Assembly: GCF_004379335.1 (NCBI RefSeq)
Contig: NZ_CP038013.1
Span: 992,001-1,056,000 of the forward strand
Source: Spiroplasma gladiatoris
GTDB lineage: Bacteria > Bacillota_I > Bacilli_A > Mycoplasmatales > Mycoplasmataceae
Direction: 5' to 3'
Length of the DNA: 64,000 nucleotides
The translations under genes and the position numbers were made by a program. Positions 40,970 to 50,791 of the stretch are shown here, piece by piece. A model generated the notes under the pieces. The model was not told where the DNA came from and did not search any database. It was given only the letters and a program-made list of their open reading frames with translations. Position 1 is the first letter of the stretch; the number at the start of each line of letters is the position of its first letter.

Positions 40970-41956
40970 CTATTTTGATCCTTTCATTATTGCTTGATAT
41001 ATTGTTACAATTGAAGTTTTATATATATCATCAACCGTAGCTCCTCTTGATAAATCATTGACTGGTTTTTTCAGTCCTAATATAAAAGGTCCGATTGCTT
41101 CAAAATTACCTAATCTTTGTGCAATTTTATAGCCTATATTACCAGAGTTTAAATCTGGAAATACATAAACATCAGGTCTTTCTTTTTTTAATTTACAATT
41201 TGGATATTTTTTATCTCTAATCGACTTTATAAAAGCACTATCAAATTGCATTTCTCCTTCAAAAAGAAATCCGTTTTCGACTGTTTCTAATCCTTTTAAT
41301 CTATCGACTGCTTTTGATACTTTGTCAACTGAAGGTCCTAATCCAGATCCAGCTGTTGAATAACTTAACATTGCAACCTCTACATCTTTAACATTTAGTT
41401 TTAAAGCGAATCTTGCCGCCATATAGGCAATGTCTGATAAGTGTTTTGGATTTGGATCAACATTTAAAGCACAATCTGTGAAGATATAATTTTCTTCCCC
41501 TCTATGCATTATAAATATTGATGATGCAATTGAATAGTTTTCAGAGGTTTTTACAACTTGTAAAGCAGCTCTTAAAGTATCTGCTGTTGTATAGTTTAAT
41601 CCACAAACCATAGCATCTGCTAAATCCATATCAATCATTAATGCTCCATAGTAATTTCTTTTTTGAACCAATACTACAGCATCTTCTTGTTCTAATCTTC
41701 CCTTTCTGATTTCTAAAATTCTTTCTAGCATATCTTTGTTTAGAGTTTCTTTTACAAAAACGGTTTTTATTTCTGGATCAAGATTTTGCGGTTTTTCATG
41801 TGAACCGTTAAATAATAGTGTTACATCTGCTAATCCTTCTTTTTGAATCATTGTTGCAACTTCTACTATTTTGCTTTCTACCCCTTCAGGAAAAACTAAT
41901 CTTATTTTTATGTTGTTATTTAATATTTTTGATTTTAAATCTTCAATAGAGTACAT
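40970..41956 (-). CDS. pta: Phosphate acetyltransferase
   Basis: 328 residues, the short (single catalytic domain) type. Transfers acetyl from CoA to phosphate. Motifs RLVFPEGVESKIVEVATMI at the N-terminus, DAMVCGLNYTTADTLRAALQ, SYSTAGSGLGPSVDKV and the C-terminal VYVFPDLNSGNIGYKIAQRLG followed by GPFILGLKKPVNDLSRGA are typical. One base separates it from coaD and none from ackA. It draws acetyl-CoA made by the pyruvate formate-lyase encoded at 48-51 kb or by pyruvate dehydrogenase elsewhere. Confidence 0.97.
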   Translation of the reverse strand: MYSIEDLKSKILNNNIKIRLVFPEGVESKIVEVATMIQKEGLADVTLLFNGSHEKPQNLDPEIKTVFVKETLNKDMLERILEIRKGRLEQEDAVVLVQKRNYYGALMIDMDLADAMVCGLNYTTADTLRAALQVVKTSENYSIASSIFIMHRGEENYIFTDCALNVDPNPKHLSDIAYMAARFALKLNVKDVEVAMLSYSTAGSGLGPSVDKVSKAVDRLKGLETVENGFLFEGEMQFDSAFIKSIRDKKYPNCKLKKERPDVYVFPDLNSGNIGYKIAQRLGNFEAIGPFILGLKKPVNDLSRGATVDDIYKTSIVTIYQAIMKGSK

Positions 41957-41957
41957 C

Positions 41958-42383
41958 TTATTTACCTTTCTTATAAATTTCTATTTCTTTTATACTTGAT
42001 GAGGATATCGTTCTTTTTTCTGAATCAGCTATGAATATAATTGTCTCTAAATCATTATTTAAAAACTTATTTACATCATTAATTTCTCTCTCATAAGTAA
42101 AATCATTTTCATTTCTAACACCTCTAATTATGTATTGAACATTTAATTTCTTTGCTAATTCTGCTGTTAATTCATTTTCGTTGACTATTACTTCACAATT
42201 ACTAAACTCTTTTACAAATTCTTTGACTTGTTCTACTCTTGAATTTAGGTTGGGATTCATATTTTTTGATATGTTTTTAGTAATAACTATATATATCTTA
42301 GTAAACAGTTTTTGTGCTTTTTTTAAAATATCTAAATGTCCTTTGTGAAATGGATTAAAACTTCCTGGATAAATAGCTATCAT
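41958..42383 (-). CDS. coaD: Phosphopantetheine adenylyltransferase
   Basis: 141 residues. Fourth step of CoA synthesis (4'-phosphopantetheine to dephospho-CoA). N-terminal nucleotidyltransferase motif YPGSFNPFHKGHLDIL (T/HxGH, residues 5-20), the IIRGVRNENDFTYE loop and the C-terminal ISSSSIKEI are present. Slightly shorter than the usual 160. Together with coaX at 46.7 kb it shows CoA is made from pantothenate. First gene of coaD-pta-ackA. Confidence 0.95.
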   Translation of the reverse strand: MIAIYPGSFNPFHKGHLDILKKAQKLFTKIYIVITKNISKNMNPNLNSRVEQVKEFVKEFSNCEVIVNENELTAELAKKLNVQYIIRGVRNENDFTYEREINDVNKFLNNDLETIIFIADSEKRTISSSSIKEIEIYKKGK

Positions 42384-42547
42384 AAATACCTCATTTCAAT
42401 ATCTATATTATTTTATTCTTTTTTTAAAAAAAAGATTATAAATAAGAGAGTTTTTATAAATAGATAATATTTTTCATTCGACTTTTCTTTTTTCAAGATT
42501 GCAGCTTTTAATATGCAAGTATATAATAAAAACAACGAGGTTTATAT

Positions 42548-43032
42548 ATGGAAAGTTTAATGAAAAAACATAAAAAATTATTAATTTTTATTTGCGCTTC
42601 TTTTTTAAGTCCGATCATTAAAAGTTTTATTCCCTTTATAACCATAATATTGTTTATGACAATTTTGTTTAATCTAGCAAAACTAATATTTTTTAATATA
42701 AAATCACATTTAAAAAAATCAAGTTATTATTTTATAATCTTTTTTTAATGTGAACTTTAAGTTTTTTAATTATAAGTGCTTTTTTAGCTGTAACTATTTT
42801 TAAACATTATGAGAACAATATTTTGACTTTATTTAATAGTATAATTTTTTATACATTAATTTTAAAGACTATATTAATAGTAATTTTAATTATAAAATTA
42901 GTTTTTAATTTATATACTGTTAGTGAAGTCAAACTTGAAAAAGATTTATATAAATATAAAAAAACCTCTATTGTTTTAAAAACAAGCTCAAAAAAAATAG
43001 TTTCTTTTATTTACAACATTTCTGAGTTATAA
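42548..43032 (+). pseudogene. Membrane protein of a decaying ABC transporter locus, frameshifted
   Basis: The first frame (ATG 42548, ribosome binding site CGAGG) encodes 66 residues with two hydrophobic segments and stops at TAA 42746-42748. The second frame, offset by one base, resumes at an ATG overlapping that stop (42748) and reads MWTLSFLIISAFLAVTIF onward to TAA at 43030-43032, with two more hydrophobic segments. A seven-T run at 42740-42746 sits at the junction; one more T would join the frames. Either two coupled genes (TAATG) or one frameshifted gene; the broken neighbours favour the latter. No family recognised. Confidence 0.5.
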
Positions 43033-43071
43033 AGCTTTTTTTATTTCAACATAAAGAGAGGAGAAAATTAT

Positions 43072-43769
43072 ATGGAAGAAATAATAAAAATAAATAACAT
43101 AAATAAAAAAAGATTTTAAAAAATATTAATTTTACTGTTAATCAAAGTGAAAGTATTGCTATTATTGGAAATAGTGGTGCTGGTAAGTCAACTTTATTAA
43201 ATATTTTATCAGGTTTAGAAAGTCCTAGTGAAGGTGAAGTTTTTATTAATCAAACTATAATAAATAAACTTAAAGAACCAAAACTTACAAAATTTAGAGC
43301 AAATAATATTTCATATATATTCCAAGATTACAAATTAATAGATTATTTAACAGTAGAAGAAAACATTTTATTTATTGAAAAAAACAAAAAAAGTAAAATT
43401 GAATATGCTAAACTAAATTATTTAATTAAAAACCTAGGATTAGAGGAATATAAAAATAAAGTTGTTTCTAAACTTAGTGATGGTCAAAAACAAAGAGTTG
43501 CCATTGCAAGAGCATTAGTTGGTGACTCTAAAATTATTTTTGCAAATGAACCAACAGGAGCTTTGGATATTGTAAATAAAAAAATAATAATTAATGAATT
43601 AGTTAAAAAAAGTAAAGAAAATAAAAAAACATTATTAATAATTACTCATGATCCAGAAGTTGCAATAAAAACAGATAAAATTTTAGTTATAAAAAATGGT
43701 GAACTTGTTGAAACTTATACAATAAAAGATTTGACAATAAAAGATATAGAAAATAAGTTATTAGACTAA
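43072..43769 (+). pseudogene. MacB/LolD-type ABC ATPase, frameshifted and with damaged motifs
   Basis: ATG at 43072 (GAGGAG ribosome binding site) begins MEEIIKINNINKKRF and stops at TAA 43117-43119. Removing one T from the TTTT at 43114-43117 restores the frame to KNINFTVNQSE, Walker A GNSGAGKST and the rest of the 230-residue ATPase. The signature is LSDGQKQRVA instead of LSGGQ, and Walker B is IIFANEPTGALD instead of ADEPTGALD (Asp to Asn). Frameshift plus two altered catalytic motifs indicate decay. Linked to the broken permease downstream. Confidence 0.75.
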
Positions 43770-43770
43770 C

Positions 43771-45031
43771 ATAAAAACATTTTTTAAAAGACTATGTTTT
43801 TATAAGGTTAATAACATAATTCTGGCTTTATCTGTTTTAATAATATCAACATTTTTAAACTCATCTCTATCATTGTTTATTAACAATATTAATACAATTG
43901 ATAAAAATTCTAACCTATCTTTAATAACTTTAATATTATTTGGACTTGTTTTCTTAATTTCTATAATATTTTTTTGAATAATATTAAATATGAATTTAGA
44001 AATAAAAAGAAAAGAAATTTTAAATTATAGAACTATAGGTGTAAAAAATATATTTGTTTTTAAAAATTTCTTATTAGAAAATTTATCAATACTTTTACCT
44101 TGTTTTTTAATAGGATTTGCCATTTCGTTTGGTATAAATCATTTAATAGTTTTAAAACTAATTGAATATAAACTTTTAAGAGTTGATCTTAAAATTAACA
44201 ATAGTTTTTTAGTTTTTATTTTTGTATTATTATTTGCACTAATTTTTATTTTTGTTATAACTTTTTTAATTACTTATCAGTATAAAAACCTAAATACTTA
44301 TAAAATTAAAAACAAAAAAATTAACAAATGAAATTTTAAGAATTGTATTTGGTATATTTTTTATTGGTATCTATTTTTTACTAATCTTTTTAAAACAAAG
44401 TAATGTTTTATATTTATTTGGAGGTTTGTTTTTTATTATAGGGATAAGCTTATTATTAGACTTGCTATTTATTTATATATATAAAATTTTTTATATTATT
44501 TTTAAGAAAAAACATCTCTTAACAAGTGCATTTAAAAGCTTATAACAAAATAATAAAATTATAATAAAAATAATTTTATTATTAATATGCTCAACTCTAT
44601 TTTTAAATTTTTCAATAAATGTTATTAGTATTAAAGGGGATAATTCTAATAGCGATAATATAAATTCTGTTTATCAAAAGGAATTTAAGTTTTTAGGATA
44701 TTATTTAAATTTTGTTTTTGTAAGTTTTAGTTTATTCTTTTTAATTAATAGATATATTATTTATTTAAACTCTATTAAAAAAGAAAATCAAAAACTTAGA
44801 ATGCTAGAAGTTTCTAGAACTAAATTATTTTTATTAATTTTATTTCAAACCATTTTTATTTGAATTATATTTGTAATATTAAGTTTTATGTCAACTATTT
44901 TTATGTCACTAATTTGAAATGATTTATTGGCATTACATAATTATTACATTTGATTAATAGAAATTTTTATTGTCTTAGCAATTCTAATAAACTTATGTTT
45001 TTTAAACTCAAGATTAAAGGTAAAAATATAA
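43771..45031 (+). pseudogene. FtsX-like ABC permease, degraded
   Basis: Reads from ATA at 43771 (probably a mutated ATG: ATA-AAA-ACA-TTT-TTT-AAA-AGA) through hydrophobic segments such as NIILALSVLIISTFLNSS and LLPCFLIGFAISFGINHLIV. A frameshift near 44320 moves the coding frame to LTNEILRIVFGIFFIGIYFLL, an in-frame TAA lies at 44543-44545, and coding-like sequence continues to TAA 45029-45031 with LGYYLNFVFVSFSLFFLINRY. The layout of helices and large loops matches FtsX/MacB permeases partnered with the ATPase at 43072. Lost start, frameshift and nonsense codon make it a pseudogene. Confidence 0.7.
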
Positions 45032-45047
45032 TATAATTAATAAGTAT

Positions 45048-45099
45048 AAAAAACTTCTTGTAAATATTATGGTAATCATAAATTTACAAGAAGTTTTTA
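45048..45099. terminator. Bidirectional terminator between the ABC pseudogenes and glnA
   Basis: AAAAACTTCTTGTAAAT pairs with ATTTACAAGAAGTTTTT (17 bp), with T tracts on both strands. Confidence 0.85.
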
Positions 45100-45101
45100 T
45101 T

Positions 45102-46436
45102 TTAATAAAAACTTAAATATTTTTTTATTTCTCAGTTTGTAACTTCTGTTTTATATTCGTCTCACTCTTTTTGTTTATATTCAATAAATTTATTAAATAA
45201 ATCTTCTCCTAAAAAATTTTTAATAAATTCTGAGTTTTTAAAATGCTTAATAGCATCATTTAAATCTATTGGTAAGTTGTCAATTTTTAATTCATTTTTT
45301 TCTTCCTCAGAAAGTTTAAATAAGTTTTTTTTGATTGTTTTATATTCACTTACACTATTTTTTATACCATCGATTCCTGCCATCAATAAAGCGCTTAATG
45401 CTAAGTACGGATTACAACTTGAGTCAACTGATCTTACTTCTACACGTTTTGCTTGTTTGTTTGCAGCTGGGATTCTAATCATTGTTGACCTATTACAATC
45501 ACTTCAAGCAATATAACAAGGTGCTTCAAAACCAGGCACTAATCTTTTAAATGAGTTTACTGTTGAATTAGTTAATAATGAAATTTCTTTTGCATTTTTT
45601 AAAATTCCATTTATGAAACTAATTGCTAAATTACTCAATCCATTAGGCATATTTTCATCATAAAATAAATTATTATTATCTTTATCTGCGATAGAACAAT
45701 TTGCATGCATTCCACTACCATTAATTGACTTAATTGGTTTTGGCATGAAAGTTGCATGCATGTTATATTTTTTAGCTATATTTTTTACTAATACTTTGAA
45801 AGTTTGAAGTTTATCACATGTATCTAATGCATTTGAGTATTCAAAGTTTATTTCATGTTGTGAGTTTGAAACTTCGTGGTGAGATACTTCCATTTTAAAA
45901 CTCATTTTTTGTAACTCAAACATAATTTCTCTTCTTACTTTAAAAGATAAATCTAAAGAAGGTGACTCAAAATAAGCACTACTATCAGTATGCTCTAAAA
46001 CTGGATTTTTATTTTCATCTAATTTAAATAAGAAAAATTCTGGTTCTAGTCCAACATTAAAAGTATGTCCTATGTTTAAGTCCCTCATAGTTTGTATACA
46101 ATTTTTTAATATACTTCTTGGATCGCTATGAAATGGTTCTTTTTTTGATGTGTATACATCACACAAAAATCTTCCTACTTTATAATCTTGAGTAGTTTCG
46201 CCTTCTAAAATTAATCATGTATTTAAATCAGGATATAAATACATATCTGCATCATCGATTTTTGAAAAACCTGTCACTGATGAACCATCGAAAATAATTT
46301 CATTGCTTAAAGCCTTGTTAATATTTGTAGCAGGAATTTCTAAACTTTTTAACATTCCTAACATATCTGTAAATTGTAATTTAATAAATCTTATATTTTC
46401 TTTTTTAATAATTGAAATAACTTCTTCTTTTGTCAT
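45102..46436 (-). CDS. glnA: Glutamine synthetase, type I
   Basis: 444 residues, the GSI-alpha length seen in Firmicutes. Makes glutamine from glutamate, ammonia and ATP. Motifs: IIFDGSSVTGFSKIDDADMY (residues about 49-68), FNVGLEPEFFLF (metal ligands), VSHHEVSNSQHEINFEYSNA, MPKPIKSINGSGMHANCS (ATP and ammonium site) and RVEVRSVDSSCNPYLA. UGA Trp codons occur at several sites. GGAG lies 9 bases before the ATG, and a TATAAT is found about 25 bases upstream (46460-46465). Monocistronic; no glnR gene is adjacent. Confidence 0.96.
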
Positions 46437-46584
46437 TGTTTATTTCTCCACTCAAGTTTATTATAACCAAAATATATTAAATACTTATTTTCTATTAAAA
46501 TAAATCAAAAAGCATCTAACTTTATATTGATTATTTTTTAAAATTTATAAAAAATAGGATTATTTTGAATTACATTGCATAATA

Positions 46585-46685
46585 TAGGTAATCGAATCTT
46601 TACGGTTCGGGTTGGCGAAAGCCCATACAATGACAAGGTCGAAATATACTCGATGATAAAAAAGGAAACATAGTTTCCTTTTTTT
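46585..46685 (+). ncRNA. Unassigned structured small RNA or coaX leader
   Basis: A 100-base GC-elevated island ending in a strong terminator. Elements in order: hairpin CGAATC (46593-46598)/GGTTCG (46604-46609); GGC-GAAA-GCC tetraloop hairpin at 46614-46623; two TCGA segments (46639-46642, 46650-46653) that can pair with each other or with ATCGA at 46591-46595; then the terminator hairpin. TAATAT at 46580-46585 could be a -10 box. I compared it by eye with SRP RNA, tmRNA, 6S, preQ1, ZTP, fluoride and T-box patterns and found no match. It could be a standalone RNA or an attenuator of coaX, which begins 60 bases downstream. Confidence 0.55.
46658..46685 (+). terminator. Terminator of the small RNA upstream of coaX
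   Basis: AAAAAAGGAAAC and GTTTCCTTTTTT flank ATA and are followed by further T residues. Confidence 0.9.
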
Positions 46686-46743
46686 GATTTAAAAGTTTTT
46701 TGAATATTTTAATTTGTTAAAATAATTTTAGAGGTAAAAGGTA

Positions 46744-47511
46744 ATGAGTATTTTATTAATTGATATTGGAAACTCTACTGTTGACTTTAGAATATTTGAT
46801 GATAAAAAAAAGAATATTATAAAAGTGTTTAGACCATCAACAAATGACAAAAGTTATAAATCAAGTTCAAAATTAAAAAAGAAACTTGAAGAGTTAAATC
46901 AAAATATAAGTTCTATTGTTTATTGTTCTGTAGTTCCTGAATGAAATGATATTATTAGAGCCTTAGGATCAAGTTTAAAAATTAAAGTTTATAATTTTAG
47001 AGAAAATCTAGTTATTCAAAAAGAAGATTTCGATTTAAATGGAGTCGAGAATATTGGGGCTGATTTTTTAGCAAATTTTATTGCTGTTAAAAATCAATAC
47101 AATTTAAAAAACGGTTTAGTAATTTCTATGGGAACAGCTTCAACTATTTTTTTAGTTCAAAACTATAAGTTTGTTGGAGTAAGTATCTCACCTGGTTTAG
47201 AAACAAGCTTAAAAGGTTTATTTAACAATGCTTCTTTATTAAAAGACTTTTTATTTCACAAAACAAACGCTAAAATTGGTCAATCTACTAATGACGCTAT
47301 AAACTTAGGATCATGTAATGGTCATTTCTTTATGATTATGGGTTTGATAGATCATTTTAAAAAACACTTCATAATTAAAAGTGTTATTTTTACTGGAGGA
47401 ATCGCTAATATTTTTAAAGAAGATATTAAAAATTTAGATTATGTATTTGATGAGCAATTAATTTTTAAAGGAATTTTAGAAATATATAAAAATATAAAAA
47501 GAGAGAATTAA
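46744..47511 (+). CDS. coaX: Type III pantothenate kinase
   Basis: 255 residues. First step of CoA synthesis, ATP-dependent phosphorylation of pantothenate. The ASKHA-fold phosphate-1 motif is LLIDIGNSTVDFRIF (residues 4-18), the substrate loop is NIGADFLANFIA, and the phosphate-2 and ATP motifs read VISMGTASTIFLV and VIFTGGIANIF. A UGA Trp follows SVVPE. The ATG follows AGAGGTAAAAGGTA. It may be controlled by the structured RNA and terminator 60 bases upstream, although an AT-rich promoter-like stretch also lies between. Confidence 0.92.
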
Positions 47512-47526
47512 ATACTCTCTTTTGCT
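47496..47526. terminator. Terminator shared by coaX and pflA
   Basis: AAAAGAGAG and CTCTCTTTT pair across the convergent stop codons (coaX ends at 47511, pflA at 47508). Confidence 0.85.
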
Positions 47527-48278
47527 TTTTTTATACCTTGTTCTACTATTTTTCTACATTCTACAACATGTTCTTTTGTTGGTGGTTCAACATCTCTTAA
47601 ATAAAATTTAATTTTTAAATTTTCATACTTTGGAATCATCATATTATGATATGGTAGCATCTCTAAACGTTCCATGTTTTTTAAAGTGCCAACAAACTCA
47701 CCCAATTTAAATAAATCTTCTTTATCATCAGTATAACCTGGAACTAAAACATGTCTTATTCACATTTTTGCATTATTTTCGTCTAAAAACTTTATAGCCT
47801 CTAAAACATTTTTATTTGGACGTGAAGTAAGATTTATGTGTTTTTCATTATCAATATGTTTTAAGTCAGCTAAAGTAACATCAGTATATTTTAATAGTTC
47901 TTTTCACTTTTCTTGAACTTTTGGTATATCTTGATAAGTACCAAAACAAGTATCTAAACAAGTACTAATACCTCTTTTTTTTGCTTCTTTAAAAACTTCA
48001 ATACAAAAATCAATTTGAGTTGTAGCTTCTCCTCCAGATAATGTTATTCCACCATTCTTATAAAAGTTTTCATTTTTTTTATACATTTTCATAATGTCTT
48101 CGACTGATATTTCTTTATTCTTATTAAATTCAATAGTTTCAGGATTATGACAATATTTACATCTAAATAAACAACCTTGTAAAAATATTACTAATCTTAT
48201 TCCAGGTCCATCAACTGCTCCAAAACTTTCAGAGCTACTATAATAACCTATTTTACTGTTTTTGATTTGTTCTTCCAT
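47508..48278 (-). CDS. pflA: Pyruvate formate-lyase activating enzyme (radical SAM)
   Basis: 256 residues. Generates the glycyl radical on pyruvate formate-lyase using S-adenosylmethionine and a 4Fe-4S cluster. Cluster motif CLFRCKYCHNPE (C-x3-C-x2-C, about residues 36-43), glycine-rich GGITLSGGEAT and LDTCFGT are as in PflA, and VDGPGIRLVIFLQG precedes the cluster. It is downstream of the glycyl-radical subunit gene, separated by a terminator hairpin at 48292-48323, so its level may be lower than that of the subunit. UGA Trp codons are used. Confidence 0.95.
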
Positions 48279-48291
48279 AATTTTTATTATT

Positions 48292-48323
48292 AAAAAGAGA
48301 GTACTGTTGTACTCTTTTTTTTC
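48292..48323 (-). terminator. Hairpin between glycyl-radical subunit and pflA
   Basis: Minus-strand AAAAGAGTAC pairs with GTACTCTCTTTT (one mismatch) and is followed by T residues. Could set a lower level of pflA than of the upstream gene. Confidence 0.65.
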
Positions 48324-48335
48324 ACTTTCTATTAA

Positions 48336-48584
48336 TTACATTGATTGATGGAAAGTTCTTGAGATAACTTCATCTTGTTGTTGTTTTGTCAATTTAATGA
48401 AGTTAACAGCATAACCTGAAACTCTAATAGTTAATTGTGGATAGTTTTCAGGATTTTTTTGTGCATCTAATAAAACTTCACGTTTTAGAACGTTTACGTT
48501 TAAGTGGTGCCCTCCGTTACTCATATATCCATCTAACATATTTACTAAGTTATCTTGTTGTTGTTTTGAAATTTTTTTGTCCAT
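48336..48584 (-). CDS. Glycyl-radical domain of pyruvate formate-lyase as a separate small subunit
   Basis: 82 residues, ending at the same C-terminus as ordinary PFL. The radical Gly is in [13 protein letters not shown] (RVSGYAV, Gly at about residue 59), preceded by [20 protein letters not shown]. This matches the last 70 or so residues of E. coli PflB and also the autonomous cofactor YfiD/GrcA. Because the neighbouring large PFL gene ends just before this region, the two together make one enzyme. The ATG at 48584 follows GAGGGGGA. An extended -10 (TGTTATAAT) lies between the two genes. Confidence 0.9.
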   Translation of the reverse strand: MDKKISKQQQDNLVNMLDGYMSNGGHHLNVNVLKREVLLDAQKNPENYPQLTIRVSGYAVNFIKLTKQQQDEVISRTFHQSM

Positions 48585-48629
48585 AATAATGTCCCCCTCT
48601 TTAAAAATTTTATTCATTTATATATTGTT

Positions 48630-48635
48630 ATTATA
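48630..48635 (-). promoter_or_regulatory. Extended -10 promoter element for the glycyl-radical subunit
   Basis: The minus strand reads TGT-TATAAT in the 57-base gap between the large PFL gene and the radical subunit, a perfect extended -10. No good -35 is visible. It would allow the small subunit to be transcribed independently of the body. Confidence 0.55.
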
Positions 48636-48641
48636 ACACAT

Positions 48642-50711
48642 TTATTTTAGTGCATCTTTTGGTATGTCTCCAGAGATTTTAATTTCTCCAGAGATTACTA
48701 GATCTTCATCTTTTCCAAGAGCATTTGGTACAACAGAAAATGTATTTGAAATACCATCTGCTGCATGTTTGAAAGGAATTTTTGATACTGAAGCTAGTGA
48801 GTTTACTGCACCAGAGCAATCACGACCATGCATTGGATTTGCTCCTGGGGCGAATGCTTCAGGATATCTTCTTCCACAAGGAGTATCACCTGTTGATTTA
48901 CCATAAACTACGTTTGAAGTAATAGTTAAAACTGACATTGTTGCTTCTGAATTTCTATAAGTGTAATGCGATCTAATTTTATTCATAAATATTTTTACAA
49001 TATTTTTAGCCAAATCATCAACTCTATCATCGTTATTTCCAAATTTTGGGAAATCTCCTTCAGTTCTATATGAAGTTACTATTCCTTTTTCATCACGAAT
49101 AGGAAATACTTTTGCGTATTTAATTGCTGAAAGTGAGTCTGCAACTACTGAAAGTCCAGCGATTCCAGTTGCAAAGAATCTATGAACATTTGTATCATAA
49201 AAACACATTTCTGCACTTTCATAATAATACTTATCGTGCATATAATGAATAACATTTAAAGTATTTACATATTTATCTGCTACTCAGGTCATCATATTGT
49301 CAAATTTAGCTCAAACTTCTTCAAAGTTCAATGGCCCATCACCTGTTAAAACTGGTTCAAATTTTGGAGATATTTGCTCTTTTGATAATTCATCAATTCC
49401 TCCGTTAATTGCATATAGCAATGTTTTTGCAAGGTTTGTTCTTGCTCCAAAGAATTGCATTTGTTTTCCAACTTTCATTGGTGATACACAACATGCAATT
49501 GCATAATCATCTCCATGAGTTGTTCTCATAATATCATCATTCTCATATTGCATTGATGAATATAAGATTGAGTATCTTGCACAAAATTCTTTAAATCCGC
49601 TTGGTAAGCTTTTTGATCATAAGATTGTTAAGTTTGGTTCTGGAGATGGTCCCATGTTTGATAGTGTATGAATATATCTAAAGCAACTCTTAGTTACTAA
49701 TGGTCTACCATCTAGCCCCATACCTGCAATTGATTCTGTTGCTCAAACAGGGTCTCCTGAGAATATTTCATTGTAAGCAGGTGTTCTTGTAAATTTAACA
49801 ATTCTTAACTTCATAACTAAATGATCTACTAGTTCTTGAGCTTGTTCTTCTGTTAAAATACCTTTTTCCATATCTCTTTCAATATATATATCTAAGAAAG
49901 TTGCAGTTCTTCCAAATGATTCTGCAGCCCCATTATTTTGTTTAATAGCAGCTAAATAAGCTAAATAAGTAAAGTTAAATGCTTCAATTGCATTAGATGC
50001 TGGTTTTGAAACATCATGCCCATAACCTTTTGCCATTTCAGTAATATCTTTTAAAGCTCTAATTTGTTCTGTTATTTCTTCTCTTAAACGAATCTTATCT
50101 TCGGTCATTTCTCCATCAATTAATAATGAGTCTTTAATTTTTTCTTGAATCAAATAATCACTTCCATATAGTGCAAGTCTTCTATAATCTCCAATAATTC
50201 TTCCTCTACCATAAGTATCTGGAAGCCCTGTAACAATATGACTTTTTCTTATTTTTCTCATATCAGGTGTATATGCATCAAATACTCCTTGGTTATGTGT
50301 CTTTCTATATTTTGTAAAAATATCTTTTACACGATCTGACACTTGAAATCCATATGATTCATTAGCTTGAATAGCCATATTTATACCACCTCAAGGCATT
50401 AATCCTCTTTTGAATGGTTTGTCAGTTTGTAGTCCTACAACTTTTTCTAAGTCTTTATCAATATATCCTGGTGCATGAGAAGTAATTGTTTGAGGAACAT
50501 CACTGTCCACATCAAGTACTCCTCCAGCCTCTCTTTCTTTCTTAGTAAGTTCCATTACCATTTCTCATAGTTTAGTAGTATTCTTTGTTGGTCCCACTAA
50601 AAACGAGTCATCACCTTCATAGGGTCTATAGTTTTTTTGGATAAAGTTTCTGACATCAACTTCATCTGTTCATGCTCCCTCTTCGAAACCTTCTCATTCT
50701 TTGTATTTCAT
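48642..50711 (-). CDS. pflB: Pyruvate formate-lyase body, lacking the C-terminal glycyl-radical domain
   Basis: 689 residues (E. coli PflB is about 760). Non-oxidative cleavage of pyruvate with CoA to acetyl-CoA and formate. The catalytic Cys pair is present as [11 protein letters not shown] (about residue 405). Other landmarks: [65 protein letters not shown] and [18 protein letters not shown]. It then ends in a short private tail ([17 protein letters not shown]) at TAA 48642-48644, before the radical loop. The AGGAGG ribosome binding site is perfect. The missing domain is encoded 57 bases downstream. Many UGA Trp codons, no other damage. Confidence 0.93.
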
Positions 50712-50740
50712 TTCAATACCTCCTATTTAAATTATCTCTC

Positions 50741-50787
50741 AAAAATAAAAAATTTTCTATAAAATATACAATTTTATAGAAAATTAT
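50741..50787 (-). terminator. AT-only hairpin between adhE and pflB
   Basis: A perfect 15-base inverted repeat, AATTTTCTATAAAAT (50751-50765) and ATTTTATAGAAAATT (50771-50785), loop of five, followed on the minus strand by TTTTTATTTTT. It sits 5 bases after the adhE stop and 40 bases before the pflB start. A terminator or attenuator is most likely; a protein operator is also possible. Confidence 0.65.
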
Positions 50788-50791
50788 ACAT

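Noticed and set aside
46585-46685. SRP RNA or tmRNA for the small RNA upstream of coaX
   Set aside because: The conserved SRP domain IV (GGAAGG-GCAGCC type) and the tmRNA acceptor and tag sequences are not present.
48336-48617. Start of the glycyl-radical subunit at 48617
   Set aside because: That codon is a TTG without a ribosome binding site; the ATG at 48584 follows GAGGGGGA.
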